Assembly (NCBI GenBank): GCA_002707335.2
Contig: PAMN02000050.1
Span: forward strand, 1 to 29,736
From: Methanobacteriota archaeon
Lineage (GTDB): Archaea > Thermoplasmatota > Poseidoniia > Poseidoniales > Poseidoniaceae
Direction: 5' to 3'
Length of the DNA: 29,736 nucleotides
The position numbers and the translations under genes were made by a program. Below, piece after piece: positions 8,835 through 17,167 of the stretch (within the stretch, counting starts at the first letter, position 1; each line of letters starts with the position of its first letter). Below the pieces are notes generated by a model that ran no database searches, had not been told where the DNA came from, and saw only the letters and a program-made list of their open reading frames with translations.

Positions 8835-8897
8835 AATTTATTGATGTCATCCCATCTGACCATAGTCAAAAAGAAATGTACTGAGTCCCAGTTTGTT

Positions 8898-8973
8898 TGG
8901 AGCCAACGGAGGGACTCGAACCCCCGACCGTCGGATTACAAATCCGAAGCACTACCAGCTATGCTACGTTGGC
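8898..8973 (-). tRNA. tRNA-Thr (anticodon UGU), CCA encoded
   Basis: On the minus strand the cloverleaf is complete. The acceptor GCCAACG pairs with CGTTGGC. The D-arm GCAT/GTGC encloses AGCTGGTA. The anticodon stem TCGGA/TCCGA has loop TTTGTAA, giving anticodon TGT (threonine). The T-arm GGGGG/CCCTC has loop TTCGAGT. The discriminator is T, as usual for archaeal tRNA-Thr, and CCA follows directly (8898-8900), so the 3' end is genome-encoded. No intron is present. It lies in the same direction as pheS, between pheS and the divergent aminotransferase gene. Confidence 0.96.
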
Positions 8974-9020
8974 GCAAACAAGCCGAGGCATGTTCTATTC
9001 ATGAATGCAACGGCAAGACA

Positions 9021-9026
9021 ATATTA
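9021..9026 (+). promoter_or_regulatory. Candidate TATA element of the aminotransferase gene
   Basis: The sequence atatta is centred about 23 nt upstream of the ATG at 9047. With archaeal TATA-to-start spacing of roughly 25 nt, transcription would begin at or next to the start codon, giving a leaderless mRNA. No Shine-Dalgarno sequence is seen, which fits that reading. Confidence 0.35.
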
Positions 9027-9046
9027 GATAACCTATTCCGCAAACT

Positions 9047-10324
9047 ATGGCAGAACGGCTACTAATCAACAAATCGGGTTCTGTCAAAAAAGGCAGTGAC
9101 ACCATATTTGCATGGTGGGCAAGATATCAAGAAGCAGTCAGTCAAGGTAGAAATGCAGTAAACGGCACTATCGGAGCACTACTAGAAGATGATGGTAACT
9201 TGGCAATCAATAAAATCGTTGATAGTGAAATTCGTAAAGCCCCTGAAAATGATATAGCATCTTATGCACCTCTTTCAGGTTTGCCTGATTTTTTGGATTT
9301 GGCAAAATCATTAGCCTTGGGTGAAATTAGGGACGAACTTCTGGATTTAGGTTTTAGTATTGGTGCTACTGCAAGTCCTGGAGGTAGTGGAGCATTATAC
9401 TTGGCGGCAAATAATTTCCTTGAACCTGGGCAAGATGTATTATTACGGGACAGGCACTGGAAGCCATACTCTGGATTTATTCAAAACAATGGACTTGGTT
9501 TTGTTACATGGCCATTACTTCCTCAAAATAAATCAGAAGGCTTGGAATATTTCGATAAGGCTGGGTTTGAATTAATGTTACAGCAATTATGCAATAATCA
9601 ATCAAAAGTTATGACCTGGATAAATGATCCAGCCCACAACCCAACTGGGCTTTCAATGACATCAGGTGACAGATATCAATGTTTGAATTCATTTGTTGAA
9701 TCCGCTGTAAATAATGCAGATGTAGGACATACTTTACTCATAGACTCAGCATACTCCCTCTATGCTGATGAACCATTTGGTTGGGCAGAAACCATTCTTG
9801 AGAGTTTGAAATCAGGCTTATTTTGGCCAGAAAATCTACTAATTTGTTTTGCAATTTCACTCTCGAAGTCACACACAATCTATGGTCTAAGGACAGGGGC
9901 TTTAGTCAGTCTGCATCCTGATGAAGATTTGATTGAAAGAATAAACTCTGTAATGGGCGTAACAGCAAGACAGACTTGGAGTGCGACATCTAGGTTGGGG
10001 CAATATAGCGCATGTGCGGTTCACAATTCAGAAGACTTAGGTAAAAAGTGGTCAAAAGAAAGAGATAGATTGTCTGGATTGTTGTATTCTCGCAGAAAAA
10101 AATTCATATCCGAATGCAAATCACTAGGCATCCCTGTAAATCCGACAATGGACGGATTTTTCGCATGGTTGGAACACGATGAGCCAGAAAAAATAGCTGA
10201 AAAGTGCACTGATAAAGACGTGTATTTAGTTCCTCTACAGGGTGGAATAAGAATTGGCCTCTGTGCAATCCCAGAAGAACAAATATCTCGAGTTGCAGAG
10301 GCTTTGGCTTATGCTTTAGGTTGA
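9047..10324 (+). CDS. Class I aminotransferase (aspartate/aromatic type)
   Basis: This 425-residue PLP enzyme of fold type I transfers an amino group between an amino acid and a 2-oxo acid. Visible motifs are ASYAPLSGLP (72-80), the glycine-rich ASPGGSGAL (109-117), NPTG (198-201), the cofactor Asp in LIDSAYSLYAD (D233), SLSKSHTIYGLRTG with the Schiff-base lysine at K274 and R282, and GGIRIGL near the C-terminus with the substrate-carboxylate arginine. The SLSKxxxxYGLR form and the overall length are closest to aspartate/aromatic aminotransferases of the AAT I-alpha group. The exact substrate cannot be settled by eye. The stop lies 4 bp before the next gene. Confidence 0.85.
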   Translation: MAERLLINKSGSVKKGSDTIFAWWARYQEAVSQGRNAVNGTIGALLEDDGNLAINKIVDSEIRKAPENDIASYAPLSGLPDFLDLAKSLALGEIRDELLDLGFSIGATASPGGSGALYLAANNFLEPGQDVLLRDRHWKPYSGFIQNNGLGFVTWPLLPQNKSEGLEYFDKAGFELMLQQLCNNQSKVMTWINDPAHNPTGLSMTSGDRYQCLNSFVESAVNNADVGHTLLIDSAYSLYADEPFGWAETILESLKSGLFWPENLLICFAISLSKSHTIYGLRTGALVSLHPDEDLIERINSVMGVTARQTWSATSRLGQYSACAVHNSEDLGKKWSKERDRLSGLLYSRRKKFISECKSLGIPVNPTMDGFFAWLEHDEPEKIAEKCTDKDVYLVPLQGGIRIGLCAIPEEQISRVAEALAYALG

Positions 10325-10328
10325 TAAT

Positions 10329-10706
10329 ATGAAGAACCGTAGAGAGAATTTTCTAATTTCTGGAATTGTATTAATCGTTCTAGGTGCTTTATTCTCACTC
10401 GGTGTTAATATTGCAATGGGTGGAGTAATGGGAATAAGTGGTATCCTTTGTTTTGTTATAGGTATGTCTGTTCCAAGTGAAATGGAAATGAGTCCCGAAG
10501 CGATTGCAAATTGGCAACCTTCTATGGAAAGGTTGCCTGATGCCGGGCGTTTTATGTATCGTGTTGATGTTACTCTAGACGAACCCATCAAATCGACAAT
10601 TCTTTGTGGCCCCTGTGGGGAAATTACGACCCATGATGGCGGGAAACCCCCTAAGTTCACGTGCCCCTCTTGTGGTAGGTTGCTGTGGAAAGATGAAGAA
10701 GAATGA
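10329..10706 (+). CDS. Small membrane protein with C-terminal zinc ribbon
   Basis: This 125-residue protein has two hydrophobic segments at about residues 9-28 and 32-50, a polar linker, and a C-terminal C-x2-C...C-x2-C zinc ribbon (CGPCGEI near 93-99, CPSCGRLLW near 114-122). The family is not recognised. Membrane-tethered zinc ribbons of this type are common among poorly characterised archaeal proteins and may contact nucleic acid or other proteins. It begins 4 bp after the aminotransferase stop, so co-transcription is likely. The zinc ribbon is seen directly in the sequence; any function is unknown. Confidence 0.7.
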   Translation: MKNRRENFLISGIVLIVLGALFSLGVNIAMGGVMGISGILCFVIGMSVPSEMEMSPEAIANWQPSMERLPDAGRFMYRVDVTLDEPIKSTILCGPCGEITTHDGGKPPKFTCPSCGRLLWKDEEE

Positions 10707-10753
10707 TTGGGTTAGTCAAAACTATCATGACATAATTAGAATTCGGAGTAAAC

Positions 10754-11617
10754 ATGCCTGCTACAATATTGGATGGAAAAGCGTGTGCGGCAGACCTTGA
10801 ACAACGCTTGATTTCCGAGATTTCTTCAATGAATTTAATCCCTCATCTTGCTGTTATTATAGTTGGAGATGACCCCGCGTCCCATGTTTATGTCAGAAAC
10901 AAGATAAAATCTTGTGAAAGATTGGGAATAAAATCAACCCATATTGAATTGTCATCCGAGGTAGGACAAGATGAATTACAATCTAAAATTATTGAAATGA
11001 ATAATGATGATTCAATTCATGGGATTTTGATTCAATCACCTTTGCCTTCTCATTTGAATGAGGAAGCACTAACTGATTTGATCGACCCAAGAAAAGATGT
11101 CGACGGATTTCATCCCAGCAATCTTGGCCGTATAGTACAAGGTCGAAAGAATGGAATGGTTCCATGCACTCCTGCTGGAGTAATGGAAATGTTGTCATGG
11201 GCAAACGTGGATTTAACCGGTAAAAGAGCTGTAGTTATTGGTCGCTCATTCAACGTAGGAATGCCTCAAGCATTGTTGCTCTCTGCCAAAGGAGCAGACG
11301 CAACTGTTACGGTTATACATTCTAGAACCAAAGATGCAAAATCTATCTGTCAAGAAGCAGATATTGTAGTGGCAGCAGTCGGATCTCCTGAAATGGTAAA
11401 AAAAGATTGGATAAAAGCGGGTGCAGTAGTCATTGACGTTGGAATAAATAGGGTAGATGATGATTCTAGAGAAAGAGGATGGCGACTAGCAGGTGATGTA
11501 GACCCGGATGTTTCAGAAGTAGCGTCCATGCTGTCGCCTGTGCCCGGAGGTGTTGGTCCAATGACTGTTGCTATGCTGATGTCCAATACCGTCGAAGCCG
11601 CAAAAAGCCAACATTGA
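10754..11617 (+). CDS. folD: Methylenetetrahydrofolate dehydrogenase/cyclohydrolase FolD
   Basis: This 287-residue bifunctional enzyme interconverts 5,10-methylene-THF and 10-formyl-THF using NAD(P). Conserved features are VGDDPASHVYVRNK with catalytic Tyr46 and Lys50, GILIQSPLP (90-98), the folate-binding Asp in KDVDGFHP (D117), GRSFNVGMP (163-171, nucleotide-binding loop), and PVPGGVGPMTVAML (262-274). Length is standard. A GGAG sequence sits 5 nt before the ATG, a clear Shine-Dalgarno. Together with the Kbl-like enzyme at 24.7-25.9 kb, which would yield glycine, it supports C1 unit supply; that link is inference. Confidence 0.96.
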   Translation: MPATILDGKACAADLEQRLISEISSMNLIPHLAVIIVGDDPASHVYVRNKIKSCERLGIKSTHIELSSEVGQDELQSKIIEMNNDDSIHGILIQSPLPSHLNEEALTDLIDPRKDVDGFHPSNLGRIVQGRKNGMVPCTPAGVMEMLSWANVDLTGKRAVVIGRSFNVGMPQALLLSAKGADATVTVIHSRTKDAKSICQEADIVVAAVGSPEMVKKDWIKAGAVVIDVGINRVDDDSRERGWRLAGDVDPDVSEVASMLSPVPGGVGPMTVAMLMSNTVEAAKSQH

Positions 11618-11642
11618 TAATTCGCTACCTTGGACAGTAAGC

Positions 11643-12269
11643 ATGGACCCGAGACACCCAATCGTAGGTTTCATTGCAAATACAATTGCACTGCTATCCA
11701 TAATCGCATTACTGTTCTCATTACTGTTGCCTATTATTACACCAAAGGGATGGAATATGATTGAAAATATTCTCGTTGGTAGCATTGTTCTATCTTTTGC
11801 CGTTTCATATTGGGCAAAGAGAGAACGTGAAGTGCTTGTAGTTCATGCTCACGGAGGCTCTGAATCACAATATATGCAATTAGAAGATCTGCCTACTATG
11901 GTCTCAGGCAACAACCAAGCTGATTTTGTAAATACGAATACAGCAGCAGTAATCAGTTCTATTGTAGGGCAACAAACTACACAATCAAAAACCCAAGTCG
12001 ATGGTGCAATTGGAGTATTGTCTTCGGGGGAGATTGGCAAATCTTCTGCTGCAGCAGTAGAAATCAATCAAGTGCAACACACCAAAGTAAACCTTCAACA
12101 ATCTAGTGTGGAATTACCAGCTCAATCATTTGAATCTGTACCGTTGCCGGTGTCAGCATCGCAACCAGTCGAGCAAGGAGTCGCTACAATGATCGACCTA
12201 GATGATTTATTGGGAGAAAACAATAGCCAAAAAACTCAGATTGATTTACCTGAATTACCCGAATTCTAA
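11643..12269 (+). CDS. Two-helix membrane protein with long polar tail, unrecognised
   Basis: This 208-residue protein has two hydrophobic segments at about residues 9-31 and 40-57, followed by a basic AKRERE stop-transfer. The tail is about 145 residues, rich in Ser, Gln, Val, Asn and Thr, looks disordered, and ends in acidic DDLLGENN and LPELPEF stretches. No domain is recognised. Its stop codon overlaps the ATG of the PHP gene (TAATG), so the two are translationally coupled. The positive residues after the second helix suggest the tail is cytosolic. Confidence 0.65.
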   Translation: MDPRHPIVGFIANTIALLSIIALLFSLLLPIITPKGWNMIENILVGSIVLSFAVSYWAKREREVLVVHAHGGSESQYMQLEDLPTMVSGNNQADFVNTNTAAVISSIVGQQTTQSKTQVDGAIGVLSSGEIGKSSAAAVEINQVQHTKVNLQQSSVELPAQSFESVPLPVSASQPVEQGVATMIDLDDLLGENNSQKTQIDLPELPEF

Positions 12270-13105
12270 TGTTGGTTGCAATGTGGACACAACAGGTTGA
12301 TTTGCATAGTCACTCTTACTACAGTGATGGAATACACTCCCCACAAGAGATGGCCAAGAGGGCGTCTGATTCAGGGGTTAAAGTTTGGTCATTGACCGAC
12401 CACGATACAAGCAAAGGCTGGGAAGAGGCGCAAGAAGCATGCGGGAGTTTGGGTTTGAGATTTATTCCAGGTGTTGAGATTACATGCGAGGTAGAAATGA
12501 ATAGTGAAACTCACAATCCTCAATCATGGCATCTTCTTGCTTATTTTCCAGACGGTGCAACAGATGATTTCAGAACATGGTTAGATGGATTGAAAGATGC
12601 TAGAGTTCCACGGATGAAAAATATGATTGCAGCACTTAATGAATCAGGATATGAAATATCATTTGAGGAAGTAGATGAATTATCCACCGGTGCAATAGGT
12701 CGGCCACATCTTGCAAGAGCATTAGTTGCAAGAGGATATGTCGAAACAAAACAAGAGGCTTTTGACCAGTTGATTGGTGACCATTGTGAGGCTTTTAGAG
12801 AAAGGCCATTGCCAACAATTACTCAAGCCGTTGAACAAGTAAAGGCAGCAGGTGGAATTACATCCCTAGCTCATGCCAAATACTACGGAATTCCCACAAA
12901 TGAGTTGATTGAAAGATTGAAAACCCTCGGTGTAGATTGCATCGAAGCATTCCATTCTTCTCATCCAGATTCCTACAAGTTAGATTTGATGAGCCAAGGA
13001 ATGCCAATAACGGTGGGGGGCGATTCTCACGGAACCGAAAATCGACCTAGTCCGGGCAATGTTGTCGTTCCAATGAAACATCTTCACCCTAGTTTTTGTC
13101 CGTGA
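12269..13105 (+). CDS. PHP-domain phosphoesterase, RNase AM-like
   Basis: This protein of about 278 residues has the PHP metal-binding set: DLHSHSYYSDG near the start, LTDHDT, PGVEI, HLLAYFPD, LAHAKYYG and GGDSHG near the C-terminus. The central stretch GRPHLARALVARGYV, followed by an acidic loop and TITQAVEQVKAAGGI, is the layout of the YciV/RNase AM group, whose characterised members act as 3',5'-nucleoside bisphosphate phosphatases and 5'-3' RNases. That activity is probable here but not proven. The start could be the ATG at 12269, coupled to the upstream stop, or the ATG at 12281 just before the first motif. The last 17 bp overlap the convergent tatC. Confidence 0.85.
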   Translation: MLVAMWTQQVDLHSHSYYSDGIHSPQEMAKRASDSGVKVWSLTDHDTSKGWEEAQEACGSLGLRFIPGVEITCEVEMNSETHNPQSWHLLAYFPDGATDDFRTWLDGLKDARVPRMKNMIAALNESGYEISFEEVDELSTGAIGRPHLARALVARGYVETKQEAFDQLIGDHCEAFRERPLPTITQAVEQVKAAGGITSLAHAKYYGIPTNELIERLKTLGVDCIEAFHSSHPDSYKLDLMSQGMPITVGGDSHGTENRPSPGNVVVPMKHLHPSFCP

Positions 13106-13826
13106 GCGTGACCCAAATTATTGCTGCTTCGAAAAGAAGTATAATCGGTACTGCTACCAAAAACAAGGATAATGGATCGGGTGGCGAAAACGCTGCGCCA
13201 AGAACGAATGTCGTGAACCATATGTGTCTCCTGTAAAGAACTAATTCGTCTTTACTGATTGCCCCACTATTGATTGAAAGAAGTGTAAATAATGGAGCTT
13301 GAAAGCCAATTACACAGGCAAAACATAAGCCTCCAATGAATCCAATAAAAGATGACAATCGCCAATCAGTAGACAATCCGGCTGCTTGCGCATCTGATGC
13401 TAGATAATCCAACAGCATTGGAGTTAGTAGATACCAAGAATATGCTAATCCGCAAATCATTAGGAAAATGCCACCAAGTGCGTATTTTGTTACTGCTACT
13501 GAAGGGTTAGGTATATTCTTAACCAATTCAGTCTTTACTGCTCCATCCAATAATAACCAAAAAACAGCAAAAATAAATCCAAGCCATGCTCCAACTCTCA
13601 CTTGTAGCATTATGAATTCAACAGGTGTTAGAATAATTATGTTAACATCATCTGGTACTAAACCAGCATCTAGTAGCCAATCAACTAGGCTGTGAGAAAG
13701 TGGGATTCCAATTGTTAATCCGATAAGAAACAATATTGCTATTGATTTTGCTCTGCTTCTTATGTGTGAAGATATTTGCCTGAATAGATTCCTATATTCA
13801 GGGTTAATGACTAAGCCATCATCCAT
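13089..13826 (-). CDS. tatC: Sec-independent protein translocase TatC
   Basis: This 245-residue polytopic protein is the receptor subunit of the twin-arginine translocase, which exports folded proteins. Hydrophobic segments lie at about 27-46, 78-95, 112-135, 157-175, 176-190 and 205-240. Key features are TPVEFIMLQVRVGAW (67-81, with the conserved Glu), IGFQAPLF (173-180) and the family signature SPPDPLSLFLVAVPIILLFE (214-233). At 176 a Gln stands where many TatC have Glu in the FE-P motif. The start codon directly abuts the stop of the PAP2-type gene. No tatA is in the window. Confidence 0.93.
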   Translation of the reverse strand: MDDGLVINPEYRNLFRQISSHIRSRAKSIAILFLIGLTIGIPLSHSLVDWLLDAGLVPDDVNIIILTPVEFIMLQVRVGAWLGFIFAVFWLLLDGAVKTELVKNIPNPSVAVTKYALGGIFLMICGLAYSWYLLTPMLLDYLASDAQAAGLSTDWRLSSFIGFIGGLCFACVIGFQAPLFTLLSINSGAISKDELVLYRRHIWFTTFVLGAAFSPPDPLSLFLVAVPIILLFEAAIIWVTLTDKN

Positions 13827-15257
13827 TCATTCTTCCTCCCACAAATGGGACGGTGTAGAATCTATGAATGAACGACCTGCCTGTTTCAATCGTTTCAAAC
13901 GATGAATTACGAAACCAGTCATCCACATTGATGGAAGTGACAGGGCGATTGCTTTCCACATTTCGTCATCACCATAGTCGTTTATTATTCTAAGCTCGAT
14001 AACATCATCCAATTCAGTTGCATTGTTGTGTAAAATTACTAAATGCCATAATTTAGGATCATCAATTGTAACATTAGTTGTAGATTGAGGCGCAACGGAA
14101 TAAATGGTTTGATTCTTTTCAATTTCTTGCCAATTTATGACTCCATTATCCATGGCGTAGACCGAATCTTCAACCCATAAAATCACAAACTGAAGAGTCA
14201 GAGTCTCGTCTAAATTGGATATTGATGTGGTAACCTCTTCACCGTGCCCAAGAGGTGTTAGGATTTCATACGTTGAGTCGCCTCCACCCAATCGCATTGA
14301 AACTCTTTCATCGATATTGTTCTCTTGATAAGAAACAGCAGATAGAACTAGGAACAAAATAATCAGTGTTGCAGCGCCTTCCCAAAAAGTATGGTTGACA
14401 ACCTTCTTTTTGGTTACACCCTCAAACATTTTTCCGTGATCGTTACGCATTCGCGGTTGCAAGTGGTGAATGAATAAGGCACCGATTGCTCCGACTAGCA
14501 TTCCTAATGGGATGTCTACCAGCCAGTGAATTCCAAGATATGCGATAGTAAACACGAATAGGATCGTATTGATTACGATAAATAAGTGGTAATACCAGTG
14601 GTCCCACTCCTTCATTTTGATATTCTTTTCTTTACAATGAAGCCAATTAAGCAGAATTATTCCAAATGGAATTGCTACGTGTAAAGACGGCACAGCATTA
14701 TCAAGCGGGTCATGGGTTGCATAGAATACAGTATACCACCCATCATGGTAGAGCAACGCTTTCATTCCTGGTATCCAAGAAGAGGTTACTTCTACATTCA
14801 AGAATAGATAGTAAGGTACAGCTAGAGCGTAGATTAGCAAATAATTCAACGTCACCTTATCTGTCATGTCTCTTTCACCAACATAAGCAAAATACACTGT
14901 AGTGATGTATATCAAAAATAAGTAAATGAACAGGTAATGAAAGTTAAGGAATTCTGTGAGATACTGATTTTCAAACGTTTGTTGAACCCAAAGTGTAATT
15001 TCTCCCTCAAAAGAATAAATCCAGTCTGTCCAATTTCCAGTCTTAATTTTAATTGGTTCATTCAATTCGTCTGTAAGGGACTTCCATTTGATAATAAATA
15101 TGTAACCCAAAGCGTGTAGGTAATACCTTTTTTCATGTATTACTTCGAATATTTTGTTCAACGGTGTTCTGTTTTCTTCACGACCTAAAGTGAACAGCCA
15201 ACATATGATGGGCGTTAGGATTAGAATTAATCCCATCATGACCCAATATGGACTCAT
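13827..15257 (-). CDS. PAP2-superfamily membrane protein (Aur1/IPC synthase-like) with extra C-terminal domain
   Basis: This 476-residue protein has an N-terminal helix (about 5-22) and a multi-helix region at 100-265. That region carries the PAP2_3-type active-site motifs PSLHVAIPF (190-198) and GIHWLVDIPLG (242-252), matching the PS(G/L)H and H-x3-D motifs. The family hydrolyses or transfers lipid phosphates. A helix at about 295-310 then leads into a soluble, beta-rich-looking domain at about 311-430. A final helix (433-452) and short basic tail follow. The C-terminal unit is not part of ordinary PAP2 enzymes and I do not recognise it. Adjacency to tatC suggests one transcript. A role in membrane-lipid headgroup chemistry is plausible but unproven. 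Confidence 0.75.
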   Translation of the reverse strand: MSPYWVMMGLILILTPIICWLFTLGREENRTPLNKIFEVIHEKRYYLHALGYIFIIKWKSLTDELNEPIKIKTGNWTDWIYSFEGEITLWVQQTFENQYLTEFLNFHYLFIYLFLIYITTVYFAYVGERDMTDKVTLNYLLIYALAVPYYLFLNVEVTSSWIPGMKALLYHDGWYTVFYATHDPLDNAVPSLHVAIPFGIILLNWLHCKEKNIKMKEWDHWYYHLFIVINTILFVFTIAYLGIHWLVDIPLGMLVGAIGALFIHHLQPRMRNDHGKMFEGVTKKKVVNHTFWEGAATLIILFLVLSAVSYQENNIDERVSMRLGGGDSTYEILTPLGHGEEVTTSISNLDETLTLQFVILWVEDSVYAMDNGVINWQEIEKNQTIYSVAPQSTTNVTIDDPKLWHLVILHNNATELDDVIELRIINDYGDDEMWKAIALSLPSMWMTGFVIHRLKRLKQAGRSFIDSTPSHLWEEE

Positions 15258-15293
15258 TGTTTCACCGCCTTTATCTTAGGGATATGAGTATTT

Positions 15294-17075
15294 TCACTCT
15301 TCTGCTCTTGAACGGTTCCTTTCGTCTTCAGCCTTAGCAACCGAAATACCGTCTTCGACATCGACTTTTCGCAGAATTATAGCCCCTGCAATAATTAACA
15401 AGGATAGTGCAAAAATTCCAACTCTTGAATCATACCATACAGTCATCCACATGTAGATTAGTGGACCAAGTAGGGCCGCAACCTTTCCGAAGAAACCAAA
15501 GAAACCAAAGAATTCTGCTGATCGAGTTTCTGGAACCATTTGTCCAAACATTGAACGTGCTAATCCTTGAGAACCTCCTAAGAGTGCCCCTGCAAAAACT
15601 CCGAGCAACAAGAATTGGAAGAATACACTAATTCCTAATGGTTCCCACACAATATCTCTGGCTGCTTTTGGAATAGAATCTAATTTGCCATCTCCGAGGC
15701 TAGATGGATGGTGTATTCCAATCCCTGTTTGGTTACCGAATTCTCCACCTTCGATACTAAATGAGAATCTTGAATCATCCATAGTCGCTATTAGGGCTTT
15801 AAGTGATGTCTCATTAAGATCTACAACAACTGGAGTTGGTGTACCATCACATTCACATTTCCATTTCACAGCATAACCTTGTTTGTAATCATCATTCTTT
15901 GTAACAGGTAAGATGGCTTCGTTTTCTAGTGCCCATTTTTGCTCGTCATCATCAGGAAGTGCTGCTATTGGATTAACTCCCTCTCGTGAATATGCAACAT
16001 ATGTTGAATTTTCATCATCCCATACATATTGAATGTCATATTCTTCATGCTTCTCTAATTCTAATGGTGCAAACGAGAGTGCACCAACAATGACTACACA
16101 CCAACAAATTAAGGAGAATTGTAATGCACTTTTTGTACCCTTTTTCTCCGCTAATTTCGTGAAACCAATTGCTGCGGGTGCAGCAACAAATTGTATTATC
16201 AAAATGGTTAGAATAAGTCCTGTAGTAGTTAAGCCCAATACTACAATTCCGAATACACCTGCTAAAGCAGTAACTGAATTTATTCCGTCAATAAAGCAGA
16301 AATATGCAATCATGTAGATGAAAAGAGTCTTGAAACTCTTGATGTCTCCTAAAGTTGATTTTACTTCACCTAGTGCCATTTTTGTCGAATCTATAAGCCC
16401 CATTTTTTCCATCTCATTTTCAATATGAGGTTCAGGAACCATCCGGAAAGTCATCTGGGCGAATCCAAGCCACCACAGTCCAGATGTAGCCATTGCGAAA
16501 GGAATCACCCAAGGTAATACTGTTCCACAATCATCAACTATCAAAATTACCATGGCGAGATGAACAACAAGTAGCAAACCTCCTCCGAGATAACCTGCAG
16601 CAAATGCTTTGTTTGATATTGAATCCATTTCAGACTCATCACCCATGTGAGGTAGTAATGCATTGTAGAATACACCTGCTCCGTTCAATCCAACATTAGC
16701 AACCATGAACATTATGAGAGCCCATATCCAACCAATAGATACTCCCATGTAGGGGGATAATGCTAGAAGAATACACGATATTGAACCGACTAGTGTGAGA
16801 ATTCTAAGCCACCACATCTTAATCATTCGGCGATCTGCAATAACTCCCAATGAAGGCGCACATATTGCAACAATTAACGCACCTATCATTACCGCACCTG
16901 AAAACATAGCATCAGCAGTCCATTCTGACCCGATAAACTTAGTTGATATACCATTTGCTTCTGCGAATAAATACGCAAACCACGCTGGGAAAATTGCAGT
17001 TGTAACTGATGTCTCAAAAGCGCTTTTACCCCAATCGTATGCACAATATCCTCTTACGCGATTGTCTTCTCCCAT
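15294..17075 (-). CDS. UMF1/Atg22-type MFS transporter with large extracytosolic insert
   Basis: This 593-residue major facilitator carries the UMF1/Atg22 opening motif YDWGKSAFETSV..AIFP at residues 13-30. It then has MFS helices, the GVIADRR loop (77-83), and a late GSQGLARSMFGQMVPE segment (501-516) that is characteristic of this family. Relatives include the yeast vacuolar amino acid effluxer Atg22. About 140 hydrophilic residues (337-478, with a C-x-C at 407-409 and sequons) are inserted between two helices in the second half, which makes it longer than usual family members. Substrate is unknown; amino acid efflux is only a family-level guess. Its start faces the divergent GDPD gene across a short shared promoter region. 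Confidence 0.8.
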   Translation of the reverse strand: MGEDNRVRGYCAYDWGKSAFETSVTTAIFPAWFAYLFAEANGISTKFIGSEWTADAMFSGAVMIGALIVAICAPSLGVIADRRMIKMWWLRILTLVGSISCILLALSPYMGVSIGWIWALIMFMVANVGLNGAGVFYNALLPHMGDESEMDSISNKAFAAGYLGGGLLLVVHLAMVILIVDDCGTVLPWVIPFAMATSGLWWLGFAQMTFRMVPEPHIENEMEKMGLIDSTKMALGEVKSTLGDIKSFKTLFIYMIAYFCFIDGINSVTALAGVFGIVVLGLTTTGLILTILIIQFVAAPAAIGFTKLAEKKGTKSALQFSLICWCVVIVGALSFAPLELEKHEEYDIQYVWDDENSTYVAYSREGVNPIAALPDDDEQKWALENEAILPVTKNDDYKQGYAVKWKCECDGTPTPVVVDLNETSLKALIATMDDSRFSFSIEGGEFGNQTGIGIHHPSSLGDGKLDSIPKAARDIVWEPLGISVFFQFLLLGVFAGALLGGSQGLARSMFGQMVPETRSAEFFGFFGFFGKVAALLGPLIYMWMTVWYDSRVGIFALSLLIIAGAIILRKVDVEDGISVAKAEDERNRSRAEE

Positions 17076-17099
17076 AAACTAGGATATTTCTATTCACTT

Positions 17100-17111
17100 A
17101 TCATTATATGG
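17100..17111. promoter_or_regulatory. Possible shared TATA element between divergent genes
   Basis: The near-palindromic tcattatatggc gives ATATAAT on the minus strand and TTATATG on the plus strand. On the minus strand, transcription ~25 nt downstream would start about 5 nt before the transporter ATG. On the plus strand it would start around 17132, leaving a ~35 nt leader before the GDPD start. Spacing fits archaeal TATA boxes in both directions, but no experiment supports it. Confidence 0.35.
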
Positions 17112-17167
17112 CAAGATAATCAACTAGGGGGCATTATTCAATAAGGAACTTTACTACAGCCAAGGTG

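Noticed and set aside
8841..9065. Open frame with RRDSNPRPSDYKSEAL across the tRNA region
   Set aside because: The peptide is the familiar conceptual translation of a tRNA antisense strand; a complete tRNA-Thr cloverleaf explains the sequence.
10316..10660. 114-residue minus-strand frame opposite the zinc-ribbon gene
   Set aside because: The plus-strand protein has a clear zinc ribbon and membrane helices and is spaced 4 bp from its upstream neighbour; the antisense frame has no such support.
17076..17167. A possible frameshift or missed upstream start that would give the GDPD a normal N-terminal HRG
   Set aside because: All frames between the divergent transporter start and 17168 were read; none encodes HRG, and an in-frame stop lies at 17117.
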